Position numbers and translations under genes: made by a program
Shown here: one piece after another, positions 41,678-49,691 of the stretch
How the letters are laid out: the number at the start of each line of letters is the position of its first letter
Position numbering within the stretch: position 1 is the stretch's first letter
Source of the DNA: Antarcticibacterium flavum
GTDB lineage: Bacteria > Bacteroidota > Bacteroidia > Flavobacteriales > Flavobacteriaceae
NCBI RefSeq assembly: GCF_006159205.1
Contig: NZ_CP040812.1
Coordinates: 3,534,001-3,598,000 of the forward strand
DNA length: 64,000 nt
Direction of reading: 5' to 3'
Notes under the pieces: generated by a model
Databases searched by the model: none
What the model saw: the letters and a program-made list of their open reading frames with translations, nothing else
What the model was told of the DNA's origin: nothing

Positions 41678-43306
41678 ATGAAAAAATTCTATTTCATCCT
41701 CCTTTTTATTGCCATGACCGGTTGTAAGGAAAACAACAGCGATACCAATGAAGAAACGGCACAAGATACCCTTGCAGTGGCAGAAAGGGAATATAAGGTT
41801 CTTGATTCCCAATTCCTAGATAAAGATGTGACCTGGGAGCCCTTTAATGAAGACCTTGAAAGAATTTCAGAAAACCGTTATGGCGTTTTAAGCCCAATGA
41901 TCCTTGATAAGACAATTCCTGAACTTCAACAAGCTATAAAAAGGGGAGATTTCACCTATGAGGAAATGGTTTTGTTCTTCCTGCACAGGATCAAAAAGCT
42001 GGACAGGAATAATGCAAAAAGTCTTAACTCGGTTATCGCTTTAAATCCAAACGTGGTTGAGGAAGCAAGGAACAGGGACAGGGATTTGCAGGAAGGAAGA
42101 CAGGAGAAGCATCCCGCCTTTGGGATCCCGGTACTTCTTAAGGATAATATCAATACAAGTGACATGGCCACTACCGCAGGCGCAGTTGCTCTTACAGAGA
42201 ATAGAACAGAAGATGCATTCATTGTTGAGCGGCTAAGAGAGAACGGTGCTTTGATCCTTGGAAAGGCTAATTTGAGTGAGTGGGCTTATTTCTTTTGTGG
42301 CGACTGCCCCAGTGGATATTCAGCAATTGGGGGTCAAACCCTCAACCCTTATGGAAGAAAGATCCTGGATACCGGCGGTTCCAGTAGTGGTAGCGCGGTA
42401 GCCGTGGCGGCAAATTTTGCTCCCGCAGCTATAGGGTCTGAAACCTCAGGCTCCATCCTGTCTCCTTCCAGCCAGAATTCCCTTGTTGGCCTTAAGCCTA
42501 CTATAGGAGTGCTTAGCAGGGGAGGGATAGTACCTATTTCCAGTACCCTGGATACCCCGGGGCCAATAACAAAATCTGTTATTGACAATGCGATCATCTT
42601 TTCTGCAATGACAGGAAAGGATTCAAAAGATCCCGCTTCTATGCTCAATAAAAATAACGAAATTGATTTTTACAGCGGTATATCAGGAAACACCCTTAAA
42701 GGTAAGAGGCTGGGAGCTATGAAGAATCTAATGGAAGATTCACTTTACGTAGCTGCTGTAGAAGATCTAAGAAAGGCAGGAGCAGAGGTGATCATCTATG
42801 AACCCGAAGAGGTACAACTGCCAAATTTCATTAGGTTACTAAATCTTGATATGAAAAAAGATCTTCCAGATTATTTAGAGACCTATGGTGGGGAAGTGGA
42901 AGTGCGAAGCGTAGAGGATGTGATGGCTTATAACCTGGAAGACACTCTGGCCAGAGCCCCTTACGGGCAGGCTCTTTTTCAAGGGATAATGGCAGATACT
43001 GCTACTCCCGAAGAATTTGCAGCTATCAAAGATACCCTAAGAAGAAATGGCAGGAGATTCTTTGATGTTCCTATGAAGGAACATAATCTCGACGCCATAT
43101 TATCCATTAATAATTATCACGCAGGTTTTGCAGCGGTAGCCCATTATCCCGCCATTACCGTTCCAATGGGATATGGGGAGAACAATGCACCAAAAGGCCT
43201 TACCTTCTTTTCAAAACCATATACAGAAGCCAATCTTTACTCCCTGGCCTATGGGTATGAACAGGCTTCAAAAAGAAGGGTTTCTCCAGGGGATTACTCC
43301 GACTAA
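41678..43306 (+). CDS. Amidase family lipoprotein
   Basis: A 542-residue amidase-signature enzyme anchored as a lipoprotein: MKKFYFILLFIAMTGC gives a lipobox with Cys at residue 16. The catalytic Lys is in IPVLLKDNINTSD, and the Gly/Ser-rich signature DTGGSSSGSAVAVAANFAP carries the cis-Ser and nucleophile Ser. LKPTIGVLSRGGIVPISSTLDTPGPI follows. It resembles amidase/GatA-like exported enzymes, so peptide amide or other amide hydrolysis in the envelope is likely. It starts 49 bases after ftsY and is followed by a small membrane gene one base later. Confidence 0.92.
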   Translation: MKKFYFILLFIAMTGCKENNSDTNEETAQDTLAVAEREYKVLDSQFLDKDVTWEPFNEDLERISENRYGVLSPMILDKTIPELQQAIKRGDFTYEEMVLFFLHRIKKLDRNNAKSLNSVIALNPNVVEEARNRDRDLQEGRQEKHPAFGIPVLLKDNINTSDMATTAGAVALTENRTEDAFIVERLRENGALILGKANLSEWAYFFCGDCPSGYSAIGGQTLNPYGRKILDTGGSSSGSAVAVAANFAPAAIGSETSGSILSPSSQNSLVGLKPTIGVLSRGGIVPISSTLDTPGPITKSVIDNAIIFSAMTGKDSKDPASMLNKNNEIDFYSGISGNTLKGKRLGAMKNLMEDSLYVAAVEDLRKAGAEVIIYEPEEVQLPNFIRLLNLDMKKDLPDYLETYGGEVEVRSVEDVMAYNLEDTLARAPYGQALFQGIMADTATPEEFAAIKDTLRRNGRRFFDVPMKEHNLDAILSINNYHAGFAAVAHYPAITVPMGYGENNAPKGLTFFSKPYTEANLYSLAYGYEQASKRRVSPGDYSD

Positions 43307-43307
43307 T

Positions 43308-43595
43308 ATGAAGGACCGTAACCTTAAAGCGCTTATAAGCAAGATCATATTGTTCTACAGTGTGTTCTATGTAGTAATGAAATTAATAGCCATTCTTTTC
43401 CAGGGGGCATGGCCAATACCAAATCTAATCCTGGCATTGCCTTATGTAGCCTTTGCCCTGGTAGGGTGGAGGATGTTAAAGACTAATACCTACTCGTGGA
43501 TCTATGTGATAGCAGGAGTGATCATAATTAGTGTCATTAGATACTATGAAATGGATTGGCAAATCGAACTCCAGCAATATTTCACCGGGAATTAA
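43308..43595 (+). CDS. Small three-helix membrane protein
   Basis: A 95-residue hypothetical inner-membrane protein with three hydrophobic segments (about 9-30, 35-55 and 62-80) separated by short basic or polar turns. I recognise no family. The ATG at 43308 (MKDRNLKAL) lies 1 base after the amidase stop, so it is probably co-translated; the earlier in-frame start lies inside the amidase gene and is rejected. The next gene starts 11 bases after its stop. Confidence 0.7.
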   Translation: MKDRNLKALISKIILFYSVFYVVMKLIAILFQGAWPIPNLILALPYVAFALVGWRMLKTNTYSWIYVIAGVIIISVIRYYEMDWQIELQQYFTGN

Positions 43596-43606
43596 TACCC
43601 AGCACA

Positions 43607-44470
43607 ATGAAGCCAGTAAAAGAATATCCTGCAGAGGTCTATCTTAACGGAAGTTGGATCAAGCCACAGCAGGCAACCATATCGGTATTTGATCGTGGTT
43701 TTATGTTGGGTGATGGCATCTATGAAGTTACCCCTTATTACAGCGGAAAGGCTTTTAAGCTGAAGGAGCATCTTGATAGGTTGCAGTATTGCCTGGAGGA
43801 AGTGCAAATAAATTTTGATGCTTACCCCATAGCTGAAATTATGGCTGAAGCAATTGAACGTGCAGGACTGGCTGAAAGTGATGCTGCCGTATACGTACAA
43901 ATTACCCGCGGCGTAGCTCCCCGCACTCATTATTATCCTGAAAAGATTTCGCCCACTGTTCTCCTTTATGCCTATCCTGTAAAACTGGAAGGCTTTGAAA
44001 ATAAGGAATGGAAGGTACTTTCCTCAAAGGATAAACGCTGGCATCGCTGCGACATAAAATCCACGGCGCTACTGGCAAATGTCATGGCAAATGAAGAAGC
44101 TATTGCAAGGGGCTATGACGAGAACATCCTGGTGAGAAAAGGTTATTTTACTGAAGGTTCCCACTCCACTATATTTTTTGTGAAACACGGTACTGTCTTT
44201 ACCCATCCTGAAGGGCCTCATATTCTTTCTGGTGTAACCCGGCAGGTAGTGCTGGATCTTTGCAGGGATTTAAAGATCAAAGTAAGGGAAGATAAGGTAC
44301 ACCTCGATGAGCTGGTTGAAGTAGATGAGATCTTCCTTACAGGCACCACCACTCAAATCGTCAAAGTAGCTTCTGTACATTCCCTGGAAAAAGAGATTTT
44401 CACACCCAGGAAAGACACAGTAACCAGGCAGTTGCAGGAGGAGTTTTTAAAACTCACCCGGGGAAAATAA
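43607..44470 (+). CDS. Class IV (branched-chain/D-amino-acid type) aminotransferase
   Basis: A 287-residue PLP fold-type IV enzyme. FDRGFMLGDGIYEVTPYYSG is the usual N-terminal block. RGVAPRTHYYP resembles the R-G-x-x-x-R-x-H substrate-site motif of D-amino-acid transaminases. The PLP lysine is in IKSTALLANVMA, ITRG and TEGSHSTIF are cofactor contacts, and GVTRQVVLDL follows. The sequence favours D-amino-acid aminotransferase over BCAT, but the substrate is not certain. The ATG at 43607 is chosen by family alignment. A REP-like cluster follows. Confidence 0.9.
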   Translation: MKPVKEYPAEVYLNGSWIKPQQATISVFDRGFMLGDGIYEVTPYYSGKAFKLKEHLDRLQYCLEEVQINFDAYPIAEIMAEAIERAGLAESDAAVYVQITRGVAPRTHYYPEKISPTVLLYAYPVKLEGFENKEWKVLSSKDKRWHRCDIKSTALLANVMANEEAIARGYDENILVRKGYFTEGSHSTIFFVKHGTVFTHPEGPHILSGVTRQVVLDLCRDLKIKVREDKVHLDELVEVDEIFLTGTTTQIVKVASVHSLEKEIFTPRKDTVTRQLQEEFLKLTRGK

Positions 44471-44486
44471 GTCCACTCATAATTGC

Positions 44487-44985
44487 GATGGCGCAGATTA
44501 TAATCCGTGAGGAAGAACAATTTTTATCGGCAACGAAAAATTGTGACATCTTAATACCGATGGCGAGGTCTGCAATTGTGATGGCGCGGATTTGCAATCC
44601 GTGACTACCTCAAATCTTATTATTAGCAACGAAGAAAATTATTGATGGCGCGGATTTGTAATCCGCGACGAACCCCGCTCAAATCAGTGAGTCGCAATTG
44701 TGAACCAGTTGAAACCACAAAGAAGCTTATTTAGAGTGGCGATAAAAATAAGCTACTTATACTCTGCTGCACAATTGAACTTTTAAAGATCATTTAATAA
44801 TCCCAACTAACATGGCGCGGATTTGCAATCCGCGACGAGAAACAACTTTCAGCCACAACGAGCAGTTGTGAGATCATTATAATGATGGCGCGGATTTGTA
44901 ATCCGCGACGAACCCCGCTCAAAATCCTTGACGAACCCCGCTCAAAATCCGCGACGAATCACCCTCACAATCCGCGGCGAATAAT
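44487..44985. repeat. Cluster of REP-like palindromes (GCGCGGATTTGCAATCCGCG)
   Basis: Full or near-full copies begin with GATGGCGCGGATT at about 44487 (diverged), 44559 (degenerate), 44580, 44644, 44811 and 44884. Each has the palindrome CGCGGATT-TGC/TGT-AATCCGCG followed by ACGA. Copies at 44644 and 44884 share the extension ACGAACCCCGCTC. Three partial right halves (AATCC...GACGA) follow to about 44985. About 520 bases without a gene, between convergent genes; the array could also act as a transcription barrier. Confidence 0.88.
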
Positions 44986-44992
44986 TCACACA

Positions 44993-46126
44993 TTATTCCA
45001 GTACCCCATATTCCCTTAGGATTGGAAGCACTTTATCCATTGGCAGTGCCTCTATAGTCCTTCCTTTAAATCCTGTAGTAGATTCTGCCATAAAGAGGGA
45101 ATTAAGGATAGCTTCTTCAGTAGCTTCTATGGCAGCCATAAAAAGCGGGGACATGAGGTCATTGGGTACTACCTCCTGTTTTAAAAGCTTTCCATCGACC
45201 TTATAAGGAGTACGAACTCCTTCAGCAGTAGAAAAGGCGATCACATAATCCCCGCTGCCGTTGGAAACGATTCCGCCGGTCTTGGCCAGCCCCAGGAAAG
45301 CACGTTTTGCCAGCCGCTCGAGGTTCCTGCTGTCCAGGGGAGCATTTGTGGCGACCACTATCATACAGGAGCCGTCTGCATTATTAAAAAGCTCATTGCT
45401 GAAACTGAATTTCCCCAGCTCTTTTCCCACCGGTGCCCCCGCTATTTCCAGCACTCCGCCAAAATTAGTCTGCACCAGTACTCCAATGGTGTAACCCCCT
45501 AAATTTTCAGGTAACTTCCTCGAGGAAGTCCCAATTCCGCCCTTATAACCGAAGGCTACGGTCCCTGTTCCTGCGCCTACATTTCCTTCAGCAACAGGTC
45601 CACCTTCGGCCTTTTGAATGGCGGTGATCACATCTTTCTTTTGTACATGCCTCCCGCGAATATCATTCAGGTAGCCGTCGTTGGTTTCCCCCACCACCGC
45701 ATTAACCGAATAAACCTCCTCATTCCCGGGAAGCCCCAGGCTGTATTCGATAACCGCTTCCATAGCAGTGGCTACATTTAGGGTGTTGGTGAGAATAACG
45801 GGAGTTTCAAGATTTCCCAGCTCCTGCACCTGGGTGCTGCCGGCCAGTTTTCCAAATCCGTTACCCACAAATACCGCTGCGGGTACTTTCTGTTGAAAGA
45901 TATTTCCTGGATGTGGCAGGATAGCCGTAACTCCGGTTCTTACAGAATTTCCCGCTACAAGGGTCGTATGCCCTACTTTTACTCCCTCCACATCTGTAAT
46001 CGCATTTTGTGCTCCCGTTGGCAGGACGCCAATTTTCACCCCCAGGTCCCGTGCTCGTTGCTGACTAAAACTGTTAGTAACACACAGGATAAGGAGTAAA
46101 AAGAGGAAGGCGGGAATTCTCATCAT
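44993..46126 (-). CDS. P1 family peptidase (DmpA-like aminopeptidase)
   Basis: A 377-residue exported Ntn-hydrolase of the DmpA/BapA group, which cleaves itself to expose an N-terminal Ser and then removes N-terminal residues from peptides, often with D- or beta-amino acids. A signal peptide (about 1-21) precedes ARDLGVKIGVLPTGAQNAITDVEGVKVGHTT, here read as two adjoining blocks. The cleavage site is G-S in NNADGSCMIVVATNAPL, with Ser253 as nucleophile. NAVVGETNDGYLND and TGTVAFGYKGGIGTSSR are further blocks. It is monocistronic and convergent with the aminotransferase gene. Confidence 0.92.
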   Translation of the reverse strand: MMRIPAFLFLLLILCVTNSFSQQRARDLGVKIGVLPTGAQNAITDVEGVKVGHTTLVAGNSVRTGVTAILPHPGNIFQQKVPAAVFVGNGFGKLAGSTQVQELGNLETPVILTNTLNVATAMEAVIEYSLGLPGNEEVYSVNAVVGETNDGYLNDIRGRHVQKKDVITAIQKAEGGPVAEGNVGAGTGTVAFGYKGGIGTSSRKLPENLGGYTIGVLVQTNFGGVLEIAGAPVGKELGKFSFSNELFNNADGSCMIVVATNAPLDSRNLERLAKRAFLGLAKTGGIVSNGSGDYVIAFSTAEGVRTPYKVDGKLLKQEVVPNDLMSPLFMAAIEATEEAILNSLFMAESTTGFKGRTIEALPMDKVLPILREYGVLE

Positions 46127-46231
46127 TATTGATATTTTTCGTTAGCTGCTGAAATTTATATTTTTTCTTCCGACTATACCTCCTTATTGAAGCATAAAAT
46201 CTTAGATACCTTTATTTTGATTTATAGATCG

Positions 46232-46239
46232 TATCTTTG
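46232..46239 (+). promoter_or_regulatory. Putative -7 box upstream of rimO
   Basis: TATCTTTG matches TAnnTTTG. It lies about 100 bases before the rimO ATG, so the mRNA would carry a leader that includes the palindrome at 46275. Confidence 0.42.
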
Positions 46240-46274
46240 CACCCGTTTTAAAGTATACCTTTTTGAATAAAAGG

Positions 46275-46301
46275 CCTCCCAGGTTTTTAAAACCTGGGGG
46301 G
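46275..46301. repeat. REP-like palindrome in the rimO leader
   Basis: CCTCCCAGGTTTTT / AAAACCTGGGGGG is a near-perfect palindrome of about 13 bp per arm, followed by TCTGCC. It has no T-run and lies 40 bases before the rimO ATG. It may be a solitary REP element or a leader hairpin. Confidence 0.65.
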
Positions 46302-46340
46302 TCTGCCAAAACTGTTAGGTATCAAATAGTTATTAATAGT

Positions 46341-47693
46341 ATGAGGACAAAGTCGTTAAAGAAGAACAAGATCAATGTAGTAACCCTTGGCTGCAGTAAG
46401 AATGTGTATGACAGCGAGGTGTTGATGGGGCAGCTGCGCGCCAATGACAAGGATGTTGTTCATGAGGAGGAAGGTAACATCGTGGTGATCAATACCTGCG
46501 GGTTCATTGATAACGCCAAGGAGGAATCTGTAAATACTATTCTTGAATTTGTCCAGAAGAAGCAGGATGGGGAAGTGGACCAGGTATTCGTGACCGGTTG
46601 CTTAAGCGAGCGATACAAGCCGGACCTTATAAAAGAGATCCCAGATGTTGACCAGTATTTTGGCACAACAGAACTTCCCGCATTGCTGAAGGCCCTTGAA
46701 GCCGATTATAAGCACGAACTGGTAGGGGAACGACTTACTACCACACCTAAAAACTACGCTTATCTAAAAATAGCTGAAGGATGTGACCGTCCCTGTTCTT
46801 TTTGTGCCATTCCTTTAATGAGAGGAAAGCACCGGTCTACTCCCATAGAAGACCTGGTGACTGAAGCTAAGAACCTTGCCGCACAAGGGGTGAAGGAATT
46901 GATCCTTATCGCCCAGGACCTTACGTATTACGGGCTGGATCTTTATAAAAAGAGAAACCTGGCAGAGTTGCTGGAGAACCTGGTAAAGGTAGAGGGAATT
47001 GAGTGGATTCGTCTACACTACGCCTTCCCAACTGGATTTCCACTGGATGTCCTGGAGGTAATGAAAAGGGAGCAGAAGGTTTGTAATTATATAGATATCC
47101 CGCTTCAGCATATTTCCGATGATCTGTTGAAATCGATGCGAAGGGGAACCACCCACGAGAAGACAACCAATTTACTTAAGGATTTCAGGAAATTTGTACC
47201 GGAAATGACGATACGTACAACCCTTATTGTTGGTTATCCCGGGGAAACCAAAGAACATTTTCAGGAACTCAAGGATTGGGTAAAGGAGATGCGTTTTGAA
47301 AGACTTGGCTGTTTTACCTATTCTCACGAGGAAAACACACATGCCTATAATCTCGAGGACGATGTGCCACAGGAAATAAAGCAACAGCGTGCTAATGAAA
47401 TTATGGAAATCCAATCTCAAATTTCCTGGGAACTGAATCAGCAAAAAATAGGACAAAACTTTAAAGTTGTGATAGACCGTAAGGAAGGCAATTACTTTGT
47501 GGGCCGTACTGAATTTGATTCGCCAGATGTTGATAATGAGGTGTTAATAGATGCTACATCTACTTATTTGAAAACCGGGGAATTCTACACTATAAAAATA
47601 ACCGAAGCTGCAGATTTTGATCTGTACGGTGAGCCGGTGGATAAAAATACAGGAAAACCAACCCGAAAGGAGATCAAGGTAAGAGCCGTTTAA
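46341..47693 (+). CDS. rimO: Ribosomal protein uS12 methylthiotransferase RimO
   Basis: A 450-residue radical-SAM enzyme that adds a methylthio group to an aspartate of ribosomal protein uS12. The N-terminal UPF0004 domain has NVVTLGCSKNVYDSEVLMGQ with one cluster Cys, plus Cys residues in VINTCGFIDNAKEES and VTGCLSERYK. The radical-SAM motif is GCDRPCSFCAIP (C-x3-C-x2-C). A TRAM domain ends the protein. L-G-C-S-K-N-x-x-D distinguishes RimO from MiaB. The ATG at 46341 is chosen because the earlier in-frame codons overlap the palindrome and are not family-like. Confidence 0.95.
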   Translation: MRTKSLKKNKINVVTLGCSKNVYDSEVLMGQLRANDKDVVHEEEGNIVVINTCGFIDNAKEESVNTILEFVQKKQDGEVDQVFVTGCLSERYKPDLIKEIPDVDQYFGTTELPALLKALEADYKHELVGERLTTTPKNYAYLKIAEGCDRPCSFCAIPLMRGKHRSTPIEDLVTEAKNLAAQGVKELILIAQDLTYYGLDLYKKRNLAELLENLVKVEGIEWIRLHYAFPTGFPLDVLEVMKREQKVCNYIDIPLQHISDDLLKSMRRGTTHEKTTNLLKDFRKFVPEMTIRTTLIVGYPGETKEHFQELKDWVKEMRFERLGCFTYSHEENTHAYNLEDDVPQEIKQQRANEIMEIQSQISWELNQQKIGQNFKVVIDRKEGNYFVGRTEFDSPDVDNEVLIDATSTYLKTGEFYTIKITEAADFDLYGEPVDKNTGKPTRKEIKVRAV

Positions 47694-47752
47694 ATTTCTC
47701 ATTTGCACTTCCTCTTCAAAAATTCTTATCTTTAGAGGGTAATTGATCAAAT

Positions 47753-48175
47753 ATGCCTTCAATAATTAAGGAGCCAAATTTCTTCAGGGAGAATTATTTT
47801 ACTGTATTCGGTGCTGTCTGGTTGTTTATTGGAGGTGCAGTAGTTCTAATTGATACCGGGATGATACTGGGGTACCTTTATCTCATAATAGCGGTGGTAT
47901 ACTTTGGTGTGGGATACTTTAAGCGTCACCAAAAGAAGGCTTATATTGAATGGAACGATGAAAAACTTGTCTTTAATGACTGGTTTCAAAGCCCTGTAGA
48001 GTACTCGCTGTCTTCCATTGATGCCATCATCGTATCTGGCCAAAATCTCACTATAAAATCTGGTGCGGCCAATGGGACTATGGTCGATCTAAAGGGATAT
48101 AAGGAGGAAGATATCCAATTTTTACAGGACGACCTTAATCAATTTATAAGCGCAGGTAAGACACTACCGGCATGA
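47753..48175 (+). CDS. Small two-helix membrane protein, first of a tandem pair
   Basis: A 140-residue protein with two membrane helices (about 15-34 and 38-56) and a C-terminal soluble domain. The soluble part has IEWNDEKLVFNDWFQSP, LSSIDAIIVSGQNLTIKSG and MVDLKGYKEEDIQFLQDDL. The pattern resembles small PH-like (bPH) membrane proteins, but I cannot assign a family. Its stop overlaps the start of the next gene (ATGA), which has the same length, topology and motif order; the two look like an old tandem duplication. Confidence 0.8.
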   Translation: MPSIIKEPNFFRENYFTVFGAVWLFIGGAVVLIDTGMILGYLYLIIAVVYFGVGYFKRHQKKAYIEWNDEKLVFNDWFQSPVEYSLSSIDAIIVSGQNLTIKSGAANGTMVDLKGYKEEDIQFLQDDLNQFISAGKTLPA

Positions 48176-48594
48176 AGGTAATAAAGCGACAGCATACTTT
48201 CAGGAAATATCAACATTGGGTAATGGCCACTCTATGGCTGGGGGTTGGGCTTATTTACATACTGGTAAATGACAAACCCTTGAATGTGATGAGTTTTCTC
48301 TACTTTATAGTAGGAATAGGGGAAATAAGTCTTCAGTTTTTTTATTTAAAGAAAGGCAGGGCAGAGGAGTCTATCTTTTGGAATGAGGAAGTGATCATTG
48401 TTCAGGAACTATTTCAAAAGCCTAAGATTTACGATATTGAAGATGTTGACCAAATCACTGTTACCCCTAATAATTTTTTGTTGAAATCTGGTAAGGCTAA
48501 GGGCATAATGCTTGACCTTAAAGGTTTTACTGAAGAAGATATTAAAAAATTACAGGCCCGGTTCGCTGCCGGGCCTGTTCTTACATCTTCCTGA
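48172..48594 (+). CDS. Small two-helix membrane protein, second of a tandem pair
   Basis: A 140-residue protein with two membrane helices (about 17-33 and 40-58) and a soluble tail. Corresponding blocks to its upstream neighbour are IFWNEEVIIVQELFQKP, IEDVDQITVTPNNFLLKSG and IMLDLKGFTEEDIKKLQ. The shared L-D/V-D-L-K-G-x-x-E-E-D-I pattern supports common ancestry, although overall identity is low. Function is unknown. The last codons lie inside a strong GC-rich hairpin at 48552-48578. Confidence 0.8.
   Translation: MKVIKRQHTFRKYQHWVMATLWLGVGLIYILVNDKPLNVMSFLYFIVGIGEISLQFFYLKKGRAEESIFWNEEVIIVQELFQKPKIYDIEDVDQITVTPNNFLLKSGKAKGIMLDLKGFTEEDIKKLQARFAAGPVLTSS
48552..48578. terminator. Hairpin overlapping the 3' coding end, possible terminator
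   Basis: A 10-bp perfect stem ACAGGCCCGG / CCGGGCCTGT around TTCGCTG. It sits within the last codons of the second membrane gene and is followed by TCTTAC, a poor U-tract. It may still end both convergent transcripts. Confidence 0.5.
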
Positions 48595-48608
48595 ATATGG
48601 TCTTTGAA

Positions 48609-49667
48609 CTAAGCCACCGTAATTCCAGGCTCCAGGTAAACTTCCTGTACACTCCTTAAAATATCTATTCCCTGCTGCAATGGCCGCTGGAAAGCCTTAC
48701 GGCCCATAATGAGTCCGCTACCGCCGGCGCGTTTGTTTATCACTGCTGTGCGTACTGCCTCCTGGATATCAGATTCTCCCTTGGAACCTCCACCGGAATT
48801 TATTAGGCCAATCTTGCCCATATAGCAATTGGCCACCTGGTAACGGCAAAGGTCAATTGGATGATCTGTGGTAAGGCTCTCATACATGTCCTCATCCTGT
48901 TTACCAAAATTGATCTCCCTGTAGCCAAAGTTAGTTTCGGGTAACTTCTGCTTAATGATATCGGCTTTTATGGTAACCCCAATATGATTTGCCTGCCCGG
49001 TAAGATCTGCAGCGGTATGGAAATCTTCTTTTTTGGTCTTGAACTCACTGTTCCTGGTATAGCACCATAGGATGGTTGCCAGTCCAAGTTGATGGGCCTC
49101 TTCAAAGGCGGCAGCAATCTCCTGGATTTGCCTGCTGCTTTCTTCAGATCCAAAGTAAATTGTGGCACCAATAGCGGTAGCGCCCATATCCCAGGCCTCC
49201 CTTACACTACCAAACGGGATTTGGTCATAGGTGGTAGGATAGGTGAGTAGCTCATTGTGATTTATCTTTACTACAAATGGGATCTTATGAGCATATTTTC
49301 GGGCGTGAAGGGCCAGGGCTCCAAAAGTGGTGGCTACCCCATTACATCCTGCTTCTATCGCCAGTTTGAGAATATTTTCAGGATCAAAATAGTCCTGGTT
49401 CTTATAAAATGAAAATGCGGCAGAATGTTCTATCCCCTGGTCAATTGGTAAAATATTCAAATAACCGGTACCTGCAAGATTTCCGTGGTTGTATAGACTT
49501 TGCAAGCTTTTTAACACCTGCGGATTCCTGTCACTATTAATGAAATTATCCACAGTACGTGGCCCGGGGATCTCCAGGCGTTCTTTTGAAATCTTTTTAC
49601 TTACATGGTCCAGGTAATAAGAAGCATTTTCTCCAAGCTTTTCACGTATTTCATCTATAGTCTTCAT
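48609..49667 (-). CDS. fbaB: Class I fructose-bisphosphate aldolase (FbaB/DhnA type)
   Basis: A 352-residue Schiff-base aldolase that splits or forms fructose 1,6-bisphosphate. Blocks are [16 protein letters not shown], the KINHNELL strand with a conserved Lys, [27 protein letters not shown] (candidate Schiff-base Lys region), [17 protein letters not shown] and the phosphate-binding [14 protein letters not shown]. The INSGGGS and GxxxGR loops fit the archaeal/bacterial DhnA group. Length is normal for this subgroup. It ends 14 bases from the convergent membrane gene and lies downstream of the esterase-like gene. Confidence 0.93.
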   Translation of the reverse strand: MKTIDEIREKLGENASYYLDHVSKKISKERLEIPGPRTVDNFINSDRNPQVLKSLQSLYNHGNLAGTGYLNILPIDQGIEHSAAFSFYKNQDYFDPENILKLAIEAGCNGVATTFGALALHARKYAHKIPFVVKINHNELLTYPTTYDQIPFGSVREAWDMGATAIGATIYFGSEESSRQIQEIAAAFEEAHQLGLATILWCYTRNSEFKTKKEDFHTAADLTGQANHIGVTIKADIIKQKLPETNFGYREINFGKQDEDMYESLTTDHPIDLCRYQVANCYMGKIGLINSGGGSKGESDIQEAVRTAVINKRAGGSGLIMGRKAFQRPLQQGIDILRSVQEVYLEPGITVA

Positions 49668-49691
49668 AATATATATTTAAATGGTTAGTTG

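Noticed and set aside
44487..44985. CRISPR array
   Set aside because: Palindromic units have irregular spacing (about 20 to 170 bp) and the intervening sequence is not of constant length; no cas genes.
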